Shown: positions 46,844 to 57,429 of the stretch, one piece after another
Layout of the letters: every line of letters begins with the position of its first letter
Position numbering within the stretch: the stretch's first letter is position 1
Source of the DNA: Pegea sp. RAD2-039
Lineage: Eukaryota > Chordata > Thaliacea > Salpida > Salpidae
Reading direction: 5' to 3'
Length of the DNA stretch: 64,000 nt
NCBI GenBank assembly: GCA_034620365.1
Contig: JAQGEQ010000348.1
Location: 45,001 to 109,000, forward strand
Position numbers and translations under genes: made by a program
Notes under the pieces: model-generated
What the model was told of the DNA's origin: nothing
What the model saw: the letters and a program-made list of their open reading frames with translations, nothing else
The model's database searches: none

Positions 46844-48754
46844 ATGAAAGTAAAAAAACCAAGTATGTTGAAAACTTATGAAGATTTTTGTTTAGGGGAT
46901 ATTTTGAACAGTAAAAAGGAAAATAAACAGAAAGTTGTTTATTTCTTAAAACCTTTAGTAATGAAAAGATTACATAATTAATTTCTGATTACGAAAGATC
47001 AAACAAAATTATCGATTATTTTTTTTTAATTTGAAAGAAATTTTTTTGGGATGAAACTATTATTAAATTATAAATTGTTTTACCAAAATAATGTATAATT
47101 ACTTACTATTTAAACATTGTGTTAACTCTTTATAAAAGTATTGTATTATATAAATTTCTTTGATTAAGATTTTCAAATTTAGTTCTGAAATATATTTAAA
47201 GTGGAACGTTATTATCTTCCTTTTTAGTTAATTCTTACTTAATTAAATTCAGCCATGAGAAAATTAAGACTAAAAATAATTATTGCCAAGGTACTTTCCA
47301 TTTTCAGTCATGGCATTATAGAAATATATTAGACAATCATAACATAATTATAATCATTATTAGTAATTCCACTTAACTAAAAACAAAAAAGTATGTATCT
47401 GAGGGATAACTGAAGACATGTAACTAGAAGATAATGTGGCTTTAATGATTTGCAAAACAGGTTCTATCATATAATGGAAAGATCTTTTAATGGAATAAGG
47501 AGAAGATGTTTCAGGCTTACTGGTTAATTTACTCATGATGTTGTGAATGGCAGTGAAAATACTAAATTCAGCAGAACAAAATTATCCTAAAAATATATTT
47601 TTGTAATTTAGGAATAAAGAATATTCATTCGCTACCTTAATAAAAAACTTAAAGTTTTGTTTAAAAAGTTTAAAGAGAAGAAATATTCTGAATTTTGACA
47701 TTCGATTATTTTTTTTTCTATATTAACAATTAAGTATTCTTATTTGCAAAAAAATAGTAAAGTGAAAAATTTGATATGTTTATATAAACATTCATAAATA
47801 TATAATTTAAACTTGTAAAAAACATTTTTTATGCATTTTGTTTTGATAATAAAAGGCCATATTTGTACAAATAGTATTAGTTGATTAAGTTTATAAAATA
47901 TTTATGTCACAACTAGTGTTCTATAAAATTTTCATGAAGCTTTTAATATTTGGTTACTTTCTACAAATTTAACTATTTATTATGAGAAACTTAAGGCCAA
48001 GGACTTTATTTTTGAAGGTATATTTTATTTTAATATAGTTTTTTAATTTTTCTAGTCTAATTAATTTTAAGATGAAAAATAATATTTGATTCTTTTTAAT
48101 AAATTATAAAATATTCACAAATCATAAGTTTTAGAATTATATTTTTCAATATTTAATTTTAATAGTTTTTTATATTACTTTGTATATAATTGTTATTATT
48201 TAAATATATTACATTTAGTTTGCAGCTAACACTTCAAAAAAAGAACATTCATCTAAGAAGTTGAAAAAAGCTAAAAAAGAAAAATTCTCAGAATCTAATT
48301 CAGGCAAACTTTCTGAAAAAACAAAAAAGATAAATAAAAAGTAAAAATTGAGAATATATTATAAATAATTAATATATTCTAGATTTTAAATGATGGATCT
48401 ACCATTGTTCCTTTTTATAAAATGAAATCATATTTACTAAACTTGTTACAGATCTCTAAAATCTCTCCTTGATGAAGCTGAGTTTATAGTTTATGAACCA
48501 GGTGAAAACGGGAGAGTTTTTCCTGAAAACCTTTCAGCTAAGCAGATTGAATCTATGGTTGGGGATAAGAATACAGTCACTGATATGCTATTTTCTTGGT
48601 TTGTTATTGTTTTTACAAATTTTAAATTTAATTTTTTTACATAATCTTCAGCAATGAATCAAATGGTTTGTATATAGTTCCAATCAAAGAAGCAAAGTTG
48701 TTTTTTCCTGATTTAGTCATCAAATATTATGAAGAAAGACTTTGTTTTGGTTAG
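46844..48754 (+). CDS. HP1-like chromodomain/chromoshadow gene, arm 2 copy
   Basis: Proposed exons: 46,844-46,957, about 47,929-48,017, 48,226-48,340, 48,452-48,598 and 48,652-48,754 (TAG). Exon one (38 codons) has DFCLGDILNSKKENKQ and KVVYFLKPL, matching the first chromodomain strands. Exon two has NIWLLSTNL, matching the NTWEPxxNL end; the spacing Y-x13-W across the junction equals that of HP1. Exon three is a Lys/Ser hinge. Exons four and five align with the chromoshadow domain up to VIKYYEERLCFG. About 190 residues in total, as for HP1 proteins. Exons 2-5 join in phase; the exon 1-2 join is off by two bases, and the exon two acceptor reads TATAAAA here, with TAA just upstream. AATAAATAA lies near 48,820. 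In the aromatic cage the central Trp is Pro, and the chromoshadow Trp after EERL is Phe. Homology is firm, function uncertain. Confidence 0.7.
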
Positions 48755-49240
48755 AGCTTTTGACTGTAACTTTTATTGTTAGTTCCATCAAAATGGAACT
48801 TTCTGTAAAAATTGTGAATAAATAAGTTTTTTTATTGAAAATTGTATTTATATTCAAATGAATTTTCTTATAAGTTCAATTTTACTAGAGAAAGGTTTAT
48901 ATAAATATTTATTTTTTAGAATTTTTGAGAAATATTTATACAATATTAATATTATTTATCAACAAGCTTAAAGGTTTGTTTGTAGCTTAAGTAGTACATT
49001 CCAATGAATATTGTAGATTAGCTGAACATGAACTAAAAAATTTAATTCATATTAACAAAATAAACTTTTGTGTAAATGAGGAAAAAAAGTCTTTTCAAAT
49101 TGTTTAATTTGGAAATAAAACAGATGCTATAAATAGGAAGAGTTTGTCGTCAGCTTAGGAAATTTTTTTCATTTGCTGTGTTAGGACCTAAAAAACCTTT
49201 TCAATAGAAATATGCATAACTAAGGGATAAAGAAAAATTA

Positions 49241-49396
49241 ATGATGTTTAAGAAGTATTACTGTGAAATAGATGGAAAGCTTAACAAGATAGGAAATATT
49301 TTGTTCAGGTGTATAATTAATTATGTCTTTAAAACAATAAAGACAAAAATGCCCTATTTAGTAGCATCAAAATCATGGTTAAGAATTGATTTTTGA
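49241..49396 (+). CDS. Small ORF or exon, unknown family (arm 2)
   Basis: A 51-codon open frame beginning MMFKKYYCEIDGKLNKIGNI, with a good CAG/GTGTAT donor after codon 22. It lies downstream of the HP1-like gene on the same strand. Upstream readable codons (LRDKEKL) continue past the ATG to a TAA, so the piece is probably part of a longer exon. Arm 1 has a stop and a frameshift here. Composition looks coding but no domain is recognised. Confidence 0.3.
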   Translation: MMFKKYYCEIDGKLNKIGNILFRCIINYVFKTIKTKMPYLVASKSWLRIDF

Positions 49397-49629
49397 AATA
49401 AATTTAGTTAACAAAACATGCAGAAAAAGTGCATAACAAAAAATAACAAAAAAGAGGTAGAAAGTTTATTGTTATTATTATTTTTTATTGCACAAGTTAA
49501 CTAATGGCTGAATTATATTTATTTATTTACTTATTGCAATAAACGCAAAGGAGGGTGCAGAGAGCACCTCTCGTTAAACTACATTCTCAAAAATGACATT
49601 TTAATACGAGATTTGTAGATGCAAAACTC

Positions 49630-50220
49630 CTAATTTGAAGAGGGAGTTGGAGCCGGAGTAGGCTGTTCATTATTTTATTCAGCGTCATTCTGGTAGCTTC
49701 TGCAATGCTAGATTAGAGCAATTAATCTTTGATTAGAAATTCGAAAACATATTTCGAAACATTTTGCTAATATTTTTATAATGACACTGTTGTCTTCACA
49801 GTAAACAAATATGTAGAATAATTCATTTACATATACTTTTTTTCAGTTTTCGTTGTGTGGATGTCATTATAATATTTTAAAGAAGTACGTAATCTTATTT
49901 TTTTTCACTTAACGCTAACATGACGAAGTTTATGATACAAAATCCATTTATACAAATTTTGTTAAAAATAAATTCAATTTTTTTAGAAAAGTTTAGTTTT
50001 AGATGATAAATTACAAAATCAAGAAAACACAAAACAGTTAAAATCTATTTTTCTGTCAATCCTGTCTTATTACTTTTAGTACTTATAGTACAAACTTATT
50101 TTATTAATTGAAATTATTGTTTACAATTTAAAATATATTAGATGCACAAGATCTTTTGTATAGAATTTCATTAAAAAATTTTATTTTTTTCACCTGAGAC
50201 TGTGATGACCTCTTAGGCAT
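49630..50220 (-). pseudogene. Possible small two-exon gene, arm 2 copy
   Basis: Reverse-strand equivalent of 21,820-22,412. The first exon (50,220-50,194) still encodes MPKRSSQSQ, with only a synonymous change and the same donor. The second exon (49,689-49,630) has TAC to TAA at its fifth codon, truncating the Pro-rich tail. A hairpin lies downstream at 49,551-49,570. Confidence 0.3.
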
Positions 50221-53200
50221 AAAACTATTTGAAAAAAATTATTTATAAAAAAGAGAATATATGAAACTATTTTTTCATATTTTCAATTTTTTAATTATAA
50301 TATAGTTGTTATGGTTGTTATTTGATAGTACATTCTGTTATTGTTATTATACTTTTTATGTGATTGCAGCTATTTAAAACAATAAAAATGTTGATGGTTA
50401 TGCACTAGTATTCACATTTAAACACTGATATAATATGAATATTTTTATATTATTTAATAATTATATAAGACAACTTCATTTATATAAAACAAGAAAACTA
50501 AAGTTTATTGTATTTCCAAATTTGTGCTTTGGTTATATATTTCTAAAAATAATTTGGTGAAGATTTATAAAAAATATTTTACATTTTTTTAGTTAAACAA
50601 TTTTACTGAGAAATAAATCAAAATAAAATTAAAAAATTAACGAAAAGATTTATTTTATAAATAAAAATAATCAAAATTTAATCAAGAAACAAAATCTCCT
50701 TTTAACGTCAACCAGTGATTTATTTGTTTTTGAAATCTCTTTTATTTTTATGTTGATTAATAGTTGTGAAATTATTTGAAATTAGATGATAAATTAAATA
50801 AATTAAATAACAAATTAAGCTATAATAAAATAACTGTTTAAAATGGATTTAAATTTAAGAGGAAAATGAAACAATTAAGAACTAGTTACTATTATAAGTA
50901 TTTAAAACTACTTGAATATTTAGTTTATTATAATCATACAAGAAGTAAAATTTAAGCTTAAGTTTGTATTTATTTATTTCTGTTTTCCATTTTAATAATT
51001 GCTTTATTTATTATCCTTAAAGAATAATTGTGTTTGTTCTTTTGTATTAACTTTGAATTAAAAATTAAAATTGAAAACAAAAAATTGAATAAATTTAATT
51101 TAGTTAATTTGAAATCAATCTCTTAATTTTCCAGTCAAATCATTCAATCTACAAACATTTTTCATTTATTTAGTATTTAAAAAATCAAAATTTAATGTTA
51201 ATTTTGTAATAATTTTTAATAAACAATCAAAATAATTTCAATGAATTTGTTAGAAATTTTTACGCACGAATAGGTAATGTTTGATTTGTATCAAGATTTA
51301 ATGTGTACCAATTTAAAAAAAAAATTAGTATTTTTGTTACACTTTCTCAAAACACTTTAAAACAGTAGAAAAAAGTAATAATGTTATAAAGTTAATACAG
51401 ATGTACGGAAAGAACTGTTGAATGAGTGAAGTTGGTATAAAAAAATGTTTTCCTTGAAATTTATGTAAGAAATCCAAATAATCATATTGTTACATTTTGT
51501 TGAATCTCAACTTTATAAAAGATGATTGCATTCTACTTGTTGATATCAACTGATTCTGTCAGTTTCAAAAATAAAATGATCGCTAGCAAGCTCGCTAGTT
51601 AAAATCAACAATGTTACTTTATATAACCAACTACTCATCTTGTGCTTGTGGGTTGAACAATTTTTAAGCATTTATTTTCAATTACGTCGAGTTTTCTGTC
51701 ATTCACATAAAATTAATTAATTTTACTAGATTTTCAAAAAAATTTAATGTACTTCTAATAATTAAAATAAAATTTCTGATTATTTTGATTGATACGAAAG
51801 AGAACCATTATATAAAAATTTCTTAACATTTCATTTCAATTTTAAGTATTTAGGTATCTCATTTCTCTCTAAATTCTATTCTAGGAAAATAAGTTTTGTT
51901 CTAATGTTATAGAATAAATGTTGCAGTTAAAACTGTTTTAAACATTTAGTGTTTGTAATGTTCAAACACTGTTCAAAAAAAATGCAGCAAAAATATTGAT
52001 TTGAATTTACTTGGCAAACGATAGAAGATTAATATTAAAGATTTTAAATTTGCTAATTAAAGTAGTTTCTTAAGTTATAAAAAGCTATGTGAAGTTATTT
52101 ATTTATCAGTCAGACTTACAGTAAATCATAACAAATATACCTTTAAATAAAATTTAGAGAATTTGTAAATGACATTCATACATAGCCTACCAATAACGGA
52201 TCTTATTTGGAAGCAATATCATTTAATAAAAGAATTTTTTTAGTTTATCATTCTTGCGTTTGAAACTTTTAATTTTTCATTAGAATTAGTTTGAGTTTAC
52301 TTAAAATTCTTGATATATATTAACTGTTTGTGTTTACAAAAGATTTGTAAAATTTTAAAAACTTATCACTAAAATAAGAATAATAAAATAAATAAATCTA
52401 GTGCTAATAATAAATACAATTCAAATATTAATTGAATAATATTCCAACTGCTAGAAAGTAACAGTTGATTTTGAAAACAAATTTTAGCCAGAGAAAATAC
52501 CATGTTGAAAAATTTTTAACACTCCATATTGTAAATGCCTTACGGCGGTATCTTTGGTGTAAAAGGTCGTACAGAATAAGTATTCTAATCATGACTTCTT
52601 ACTCTAATGTTTGTGGGTTGTAGAGTTTTCACATACAGCTTGTTTTGAATTTATTAAAATCTAAATTTGTTTTCGTATTTAATCAAAAGTGTTAACCTAC
52701 GAAAAATTTTAACTAAAACATAAATTTGTTGAAACATTTTTTTCGACAGTTAATCTCTGTGATTAAACAGTTTTATTTTTTTGATTTAAACTTCCATAAA
52801 AATATGAACTAATAAACTATATAAAATGCAGCAGAAAATAGACTTCTTAACAAAAATGTTCTAATTAAATTGTTATCCAGCTATTAAATAAGTGTAATTT
52901 TAAAGTAAAACTAATTATTAAGATAGTCAAAAAATTTTCAAACATCGTTTTTGTATTCTATCAAACAATTTTATTAAATTCAACAATTTAAATATAAATA
53001 TTTTTAATCAAAAATAATGATATAAACTTGTTTATAATAAAGTTAAAAAGAAAATTTATAAAAATTAATTAATATCATAGAAACAACATTCAATTTGTTA
53101 GGGTACCTAGATATTTAGTTAAAGATTTTTCTAAATCTTTAAGCGTTTTATAGTTTTTAATTTTATCACTTTAATTATAATAAATTTATTAAGAATTGAA

Positions 53201-54320
53201 ATCAGTTAAGTTTCAAGATTTTAAAAATGCTTTGAAAAATAAAGTTAAGATGTTATATTATAAACATTTAACAAAAGTGAGAAAATCAATCAGTTAAAAA
53301 TCACTGATTCAAAACTATTGAACTTTTATAACGAAAAAAACTGACATTCAGAAACATAAAACTATTTTTAAAACAAAAACAAAATAAATTTTAAAAAAGA
53401 ACCAAAAGAAAAACTAAAACAAAAGTTCCTGAAACATTATATTTACTTTCAAAGCATCAAGTTTGAGTGAAAAAGGTCTTAAACAATATAATAATTTAAG
53501 ATTTGCGTTAGAAGCATAAAAAAATTTTATAAAATGAGCTCACAAACACAAGGCAAACACGTTGTTATATAAAGCATCTAATTTATAACGATTTTATAAG
53601 TCTACAATTAAATTAGTAGGAAGTAAATTGAGAATTTTGAAAACTGATACTGTCAGTTGCATTTAACAACAAGATTTATTGTATTCAATGATATAAAAGA
53701 ATGCGGTGAGCTTGATCTTTTCTTTCATATGTTGTGTCATTCTTTTGTTAATAACTCTAACTGACACTGTCTTCAGTAAACAAATATGTAGAATGATTCA
53801 TTTAAAAATTTCCATAATTTTTTTCTGTTTTCCTTGTGTTGATGCCATCATACTACTTTAAAGAAGTACTTAATCTTATTTGACTTAGCAAAGATTCTTA
53901 TTTAAAAAAAGTTTTAAAGCTTTAAGCAAAGGGAATTGTTACTGTGAAAATTATAATAGTTTAAACAAGTTTCTATCAGGTATTGACTTGTTTTCTGTTT
54001 TCAACTCTTCGAAGACATCGATACTATTTAGTCAAGGTTTATTATCATTTACAAAGCTAATCAAAAATTTCATATTTTTTTATAAGGTCAACAAAAAACT
54101 GCCTTTGCCCAAATATTTAAAGAATTAACGACATTTAAAAAGTCTCCTATACAAACAAACTAAAGCAGACCCTTCCACCAAATCTCTCTACAAACATATA
54201 ACGTATGAATGTTGTCATTTTGCAGGAATCAATAACCCTTTACCTGTTTGTATATTTTGAGTTTTCTTAGTAAGTAATATGTGTTTATTTGCAACCGGAA
54301 CAAGGCCCCCTTCTTGCTAG

Positions 54321-54337
54321 GCAGGTATCATACCTGC
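54321..54337. repeat. Perfect GC-rich 17-bp palindrome, arm 2
   Basis: GCAGGTATCATACCTGC is the exact partner of 18,899-18,915. The adjoining GC-rich run is also conserved, making this one of the least changed spots between the arms. Confidence 0.6.
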
Positions 54338-55230
54338 TTGGCAAAACTAATAGACCATTGAAGTATAACTAAATACTTTCAATAGAAAACAAAACTACTG
54401 TTCTTAAATATAGAAAATAATTACTGCAGCAAACAACTTGATAAGTAATTTAAAAACAGCAATAAACTAAGATAAAAATTCACTTGTAAAAATCATTTCT
54501 ATGAGATAAAAAAAACTAACCTTAATTTGTTTTCGTCTGTAGAAAACATGGATATTTTCAACTGTTTTAGTACAAATTAGACAAGTGATTAATATAGTGC
54601 TAATGATATAATTCAAATCCTAATTTTAAAATTTTATTGAATCATTAAAAAAAAAAGATAACATGAAAATTTGGAAACTGATATTGTCAGTTGCGTTTAA
54701 TCCTAAAACTATCTTTTATTTAATAGAACGTACCAATGTCATAAAACTTTTTCTAAAATTTTTCATTTAATTTGTTTAATTCTAAAAGACAATATCAAAA
54801 GTAAACAAGCATCTGTAATCTTAATCTTCATTGAATCATTTGTAAATTCTAAACGTTTTTGCTTTTGTTATGTTGATGTCATTATCTTTATTTAGAAAAA
54901 CAACTAATTTATATAATATCATAATATATTATGAATATTGTATTAACACTGATGAACTACAAACCATTTGCAATTTATAATAACAGGAATTTATGTTATC
55001 CGAGTTTATTGGCTTCATTATTCAGTTGGTTATCACTTTTAAACGACGCTGGTTTAAATAAATCTTAACTAACATACTTATTTCTTATAAATCTAATGGT
55101 TTGTTGTGTAATTGTCGTCATTTTACTTTTGATGAATGTCTGAAGCTTGTATTAATAAGCTAACGCTACTATATATCAATGATATAAATTATTCTTCACT
55201 TATAGATGTTAATAGGGATATTATTAAACT

Positions 55231-56797
55231 CTCTTAATTTAATATTTAATCCAACATTCTTGATTTGGTTATCAGTAAAGCTGACACGGTATAAACAATT
55301 TCATGTATAAATCAAAAAGTCATGTTAATCTTTGAGAGGCTGATGACATCATCTTTATGAATTAGACTTATAGTAATCAGTAACAAATTTAGCTCAGCAT
55401 AATATTCAGAAGAGTTGAAACCATTTCATTTGAGTATTTGTAGTTGGCTTCCATAGATAATCTGTCAATAACAGATCTGTTTTTGAAGCAAGATCAGGAT
55501 TAAATGTAGTTTAAATAAAGTAAATTGTTTCAAGAGGTTTGTTTTTACTCTTTTCAAAGTTCTAATTCAAACATATAAAGTAAACAATTTATTTCAAACA
55601 AGAAACAATCTTTTATTAAGATGTCTTACATATTTTTATAGTTTAACACTTGTGTAAAAAGCTTTAAAAAAGTGTTTGAAATGAGCTCACAAACACAAGG
55701 AAAGTATGTTGTGATATAAGGCATTCAATTTTATACCAGATTAACAAACTGTTGCTTGTATAGCTTTTAATTTTACTTTAAATTTGAAAACTGATACTGT
55801 CAGTTGCATTTAACGAAAAGATCTCCGATATATAACGATATGAATAATGCTGTGGACTTGTATATTTCTTTCATATTTTGTGTCTTTCTTTTACTTGTTA
55901 AACTCTGAATGATTCTGTCGTAAGTAAGCAAATATGTAGATTAAGATTTTAAATATTTACAAATTGTTTCTTTTTTCGTTGTATTGATGCAATCATGCTA
56001 CTAGTAGTATAAAGAAGTAATCCTTTTTGTTTTCACTTTTCGCTACCATAATAACTTTTATGATATACAAAGCTTTTTCCAAAAGTCTTGTCAAAAATAA
56101 AGTTAATTGTTTTTGTTTGAATGTCGACATTTTAATCATAAATATTTCAGTCAGATTTAAGATTATAAATAATGTAGTATTCAAGCTCTCGAGACTTTTA
56201 CTTTTTTTTAATAGAATTAGTTTACTAAAAAGTTTTAATAGATTTAGATTAAATTTACAAAACGTTTTTGATCTATCTACACTGTTTATGTATAAAAAAG
56301 AAATGTAAAATTTTAAAAACGTATTACTGCAAATAAAATTAATAAATCTAGTGCTAATAAGAAATGCAATTGAAACAATAACTGAAAAGCATTTCAACTG
56401 CTAGAAGGTAGCAGTTGCTTTTCATAAGATTTTTTTTGTTAATGTAAACAGCATGTTGAAAAATGTTCAACACTTCAAATTGTAAATGCCTTTCGGCGGT
56501 ATTTCTGGTGTGGAAGGTCGAACAGAATCATCATACTAATCATGAATATTTACTCTAATGTTTGTGGGTAGTAAACATTTCGCAAACAACTTGTTTTGAT
56601 TTCGTTAAAATCTAAACTTATTTTCGTATTTAATCAAAAGTGTTATCGTAAGAAGAATTTTAACTAAAAAATAAATTTGTTGAAACAGAATTTTTCAACA
56701 GTTATTTTCTGTGATTAAACTATTTTGTTTTTGTTGATTTAAACTTACATTAAAATATGAACTAAACGACAAAAAACGCAGCAAAAAAATGGATTTG
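55231..56797 (-). repeat. Additional arm-derived modules outside arm 2
   Basis: 55,245-55,500 is the inverted partner of 38,505-38,775. 55,680-56,060 is another module M2, including CTGATACTGTCAGTTGCATT and a TTTTCACTTTTCGCTACCAT end. 56,340-56,770 is another module M1, with TAAATCTAGTGCTAATAA, CTTTCGGCGGTATTTCTGG and CTCTAATGTTTGTGGGT (compare 52,390-52,640). The order of M1 and M2 is the reverse of that in arm 2. The two overlapping open frames near 56,000-56,400 fall in this repeat and are not supported as genes. Confidence 0.7.
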
Positions 56798-57376
56798 TTA
56801 ATCAAGCCGATTTTCTTCTTGTTGACGATGTTTTTCTTCTTGTTGACGACGTTTTTCTTCTTGTTGAAGGCGTTTTTCTTGTTGTAATCGACGATTTTTT
56901 TCCTCTTCTTGACAAAGCATCATTTCTCTTTGGTGGTAATTTGCTGACGCTTGTTGCATTCGCTGATATTCAGCCAAACGCTTTATTCTCTCCTGTTTTT
57001 CTCTTTCTCGTTCAAGTCTTTCTTGCTGTTCCTGCTTACGAAGTCTGTTTTCTTCTTGTTGGCGGCGTTTTTCTTCTTGTAATCGAAGATTTTCTTGTTC
57101 TTGTTGACGAAGCATCATTTCTCTTTGGTGGTAATTTGCTGACGCTTGTTGCATTCGCTGATATTCAGCTAGACGATTTATTCTCTCCTGTTCTTCTCTT
57201 TCTCGTTGAAGTCTTTCTTGCTGTTCCTGCTTACGCAGTCTATTTTCTTCTTGTTGACGGCGTTTTTCTTCTTGTCGACGCATCTTTTCTTGCTCATGCT
57301 GAACACGTTTTTCTTCCTGTTGACGATGTTTTTCTCCTTGTTGTCGCTTATAAATTTCACTTGTAGAATTCCACAT
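56798..57376 (-). CDS. Gln/Glu/Arg-rich coiled-coil protein with a 65-residue tandem repeat
   Basis: The ORF encodes 192 residues from the ATG at 57,376; 16 upstream codons are open without an ATG. After a short head (MWNSTSEIYKRQQ) almost the whole chain is a charged helix of EEKRRQQEEN type, predicted to form a single helix or coiled coil. Residues 36-90 and 101-155 are copies offset by 65 residues (195 bp in DNA). Each holds RLRKQEQQERL and the less charged RLAEYQRMQQASANYHQREM, then MML. Similar composition occurs in trichohyalin-like and cytoskeletal proteins, but composition alone cannot assign a function. It has no signal peptide or membrane segment. It may be one exon of a longer gene. 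It starts just where arm-derived repeat similarity ends. Confidence 0.65.
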   Translation of the reverse strand: MWNSTSEIYKRQQGEKHRQQEEKRVQHEQEKMRRQEEKRRQQEENRLRKQEQQERLQREREEQERINRLAEYQRMQQASANYHQREMMLRQQEQENLRLQEEKRRQQEENRLRKQEQQERLEREREKQERIKRLAEYQRMQQASANYHQREMMLCQEEEKNRRLQQEKRLQQEEKRRQQEEKHRQQEENRLD

Positions 57377-57429
57377 GATGATAAAACAAAAATATTCTAA
57401 GCTTATTCCCTTAAGTCCTGTCAAACAAC

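Larger units (their letters stand above)
44672..55230 (-). repeat. Large inverted duplication, right arm (arm 2)
   Basis: Reverse complement of 17,975-27,907, about 10.5 kb. It keeps every landmark listed for arm 1, lacks the ~0.5-kb segment at 26.36-26.88 kb, and has a longer zinc-finger remnant. The outer end is marked by CACTTATAGATGTTAATAGG, beyond which similarity is to the spacer copy at 38.5-38.8 kb rather than to the left flank. Confidence 0.92.

Noticed and set aside
56027..56308. Overlapping ~93- and 134-codon open frames on opposite strands
   Set aside because: Both lie in arm-derived repeat modules, begin at or near non-ATG codons or overlap each other, are low-complexity Phe/Leu/Ile/Asn-rich, and are not preserved in the other module copies.
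56941..57366. 141-codon plus-strand open frame rich in Leu/Val/Phe
   Set aside because: It is antisense to the coiled-coil ORF. The hydrophobic repeats are the complement of GAA/CAA-rich codons, not a membrane protein.
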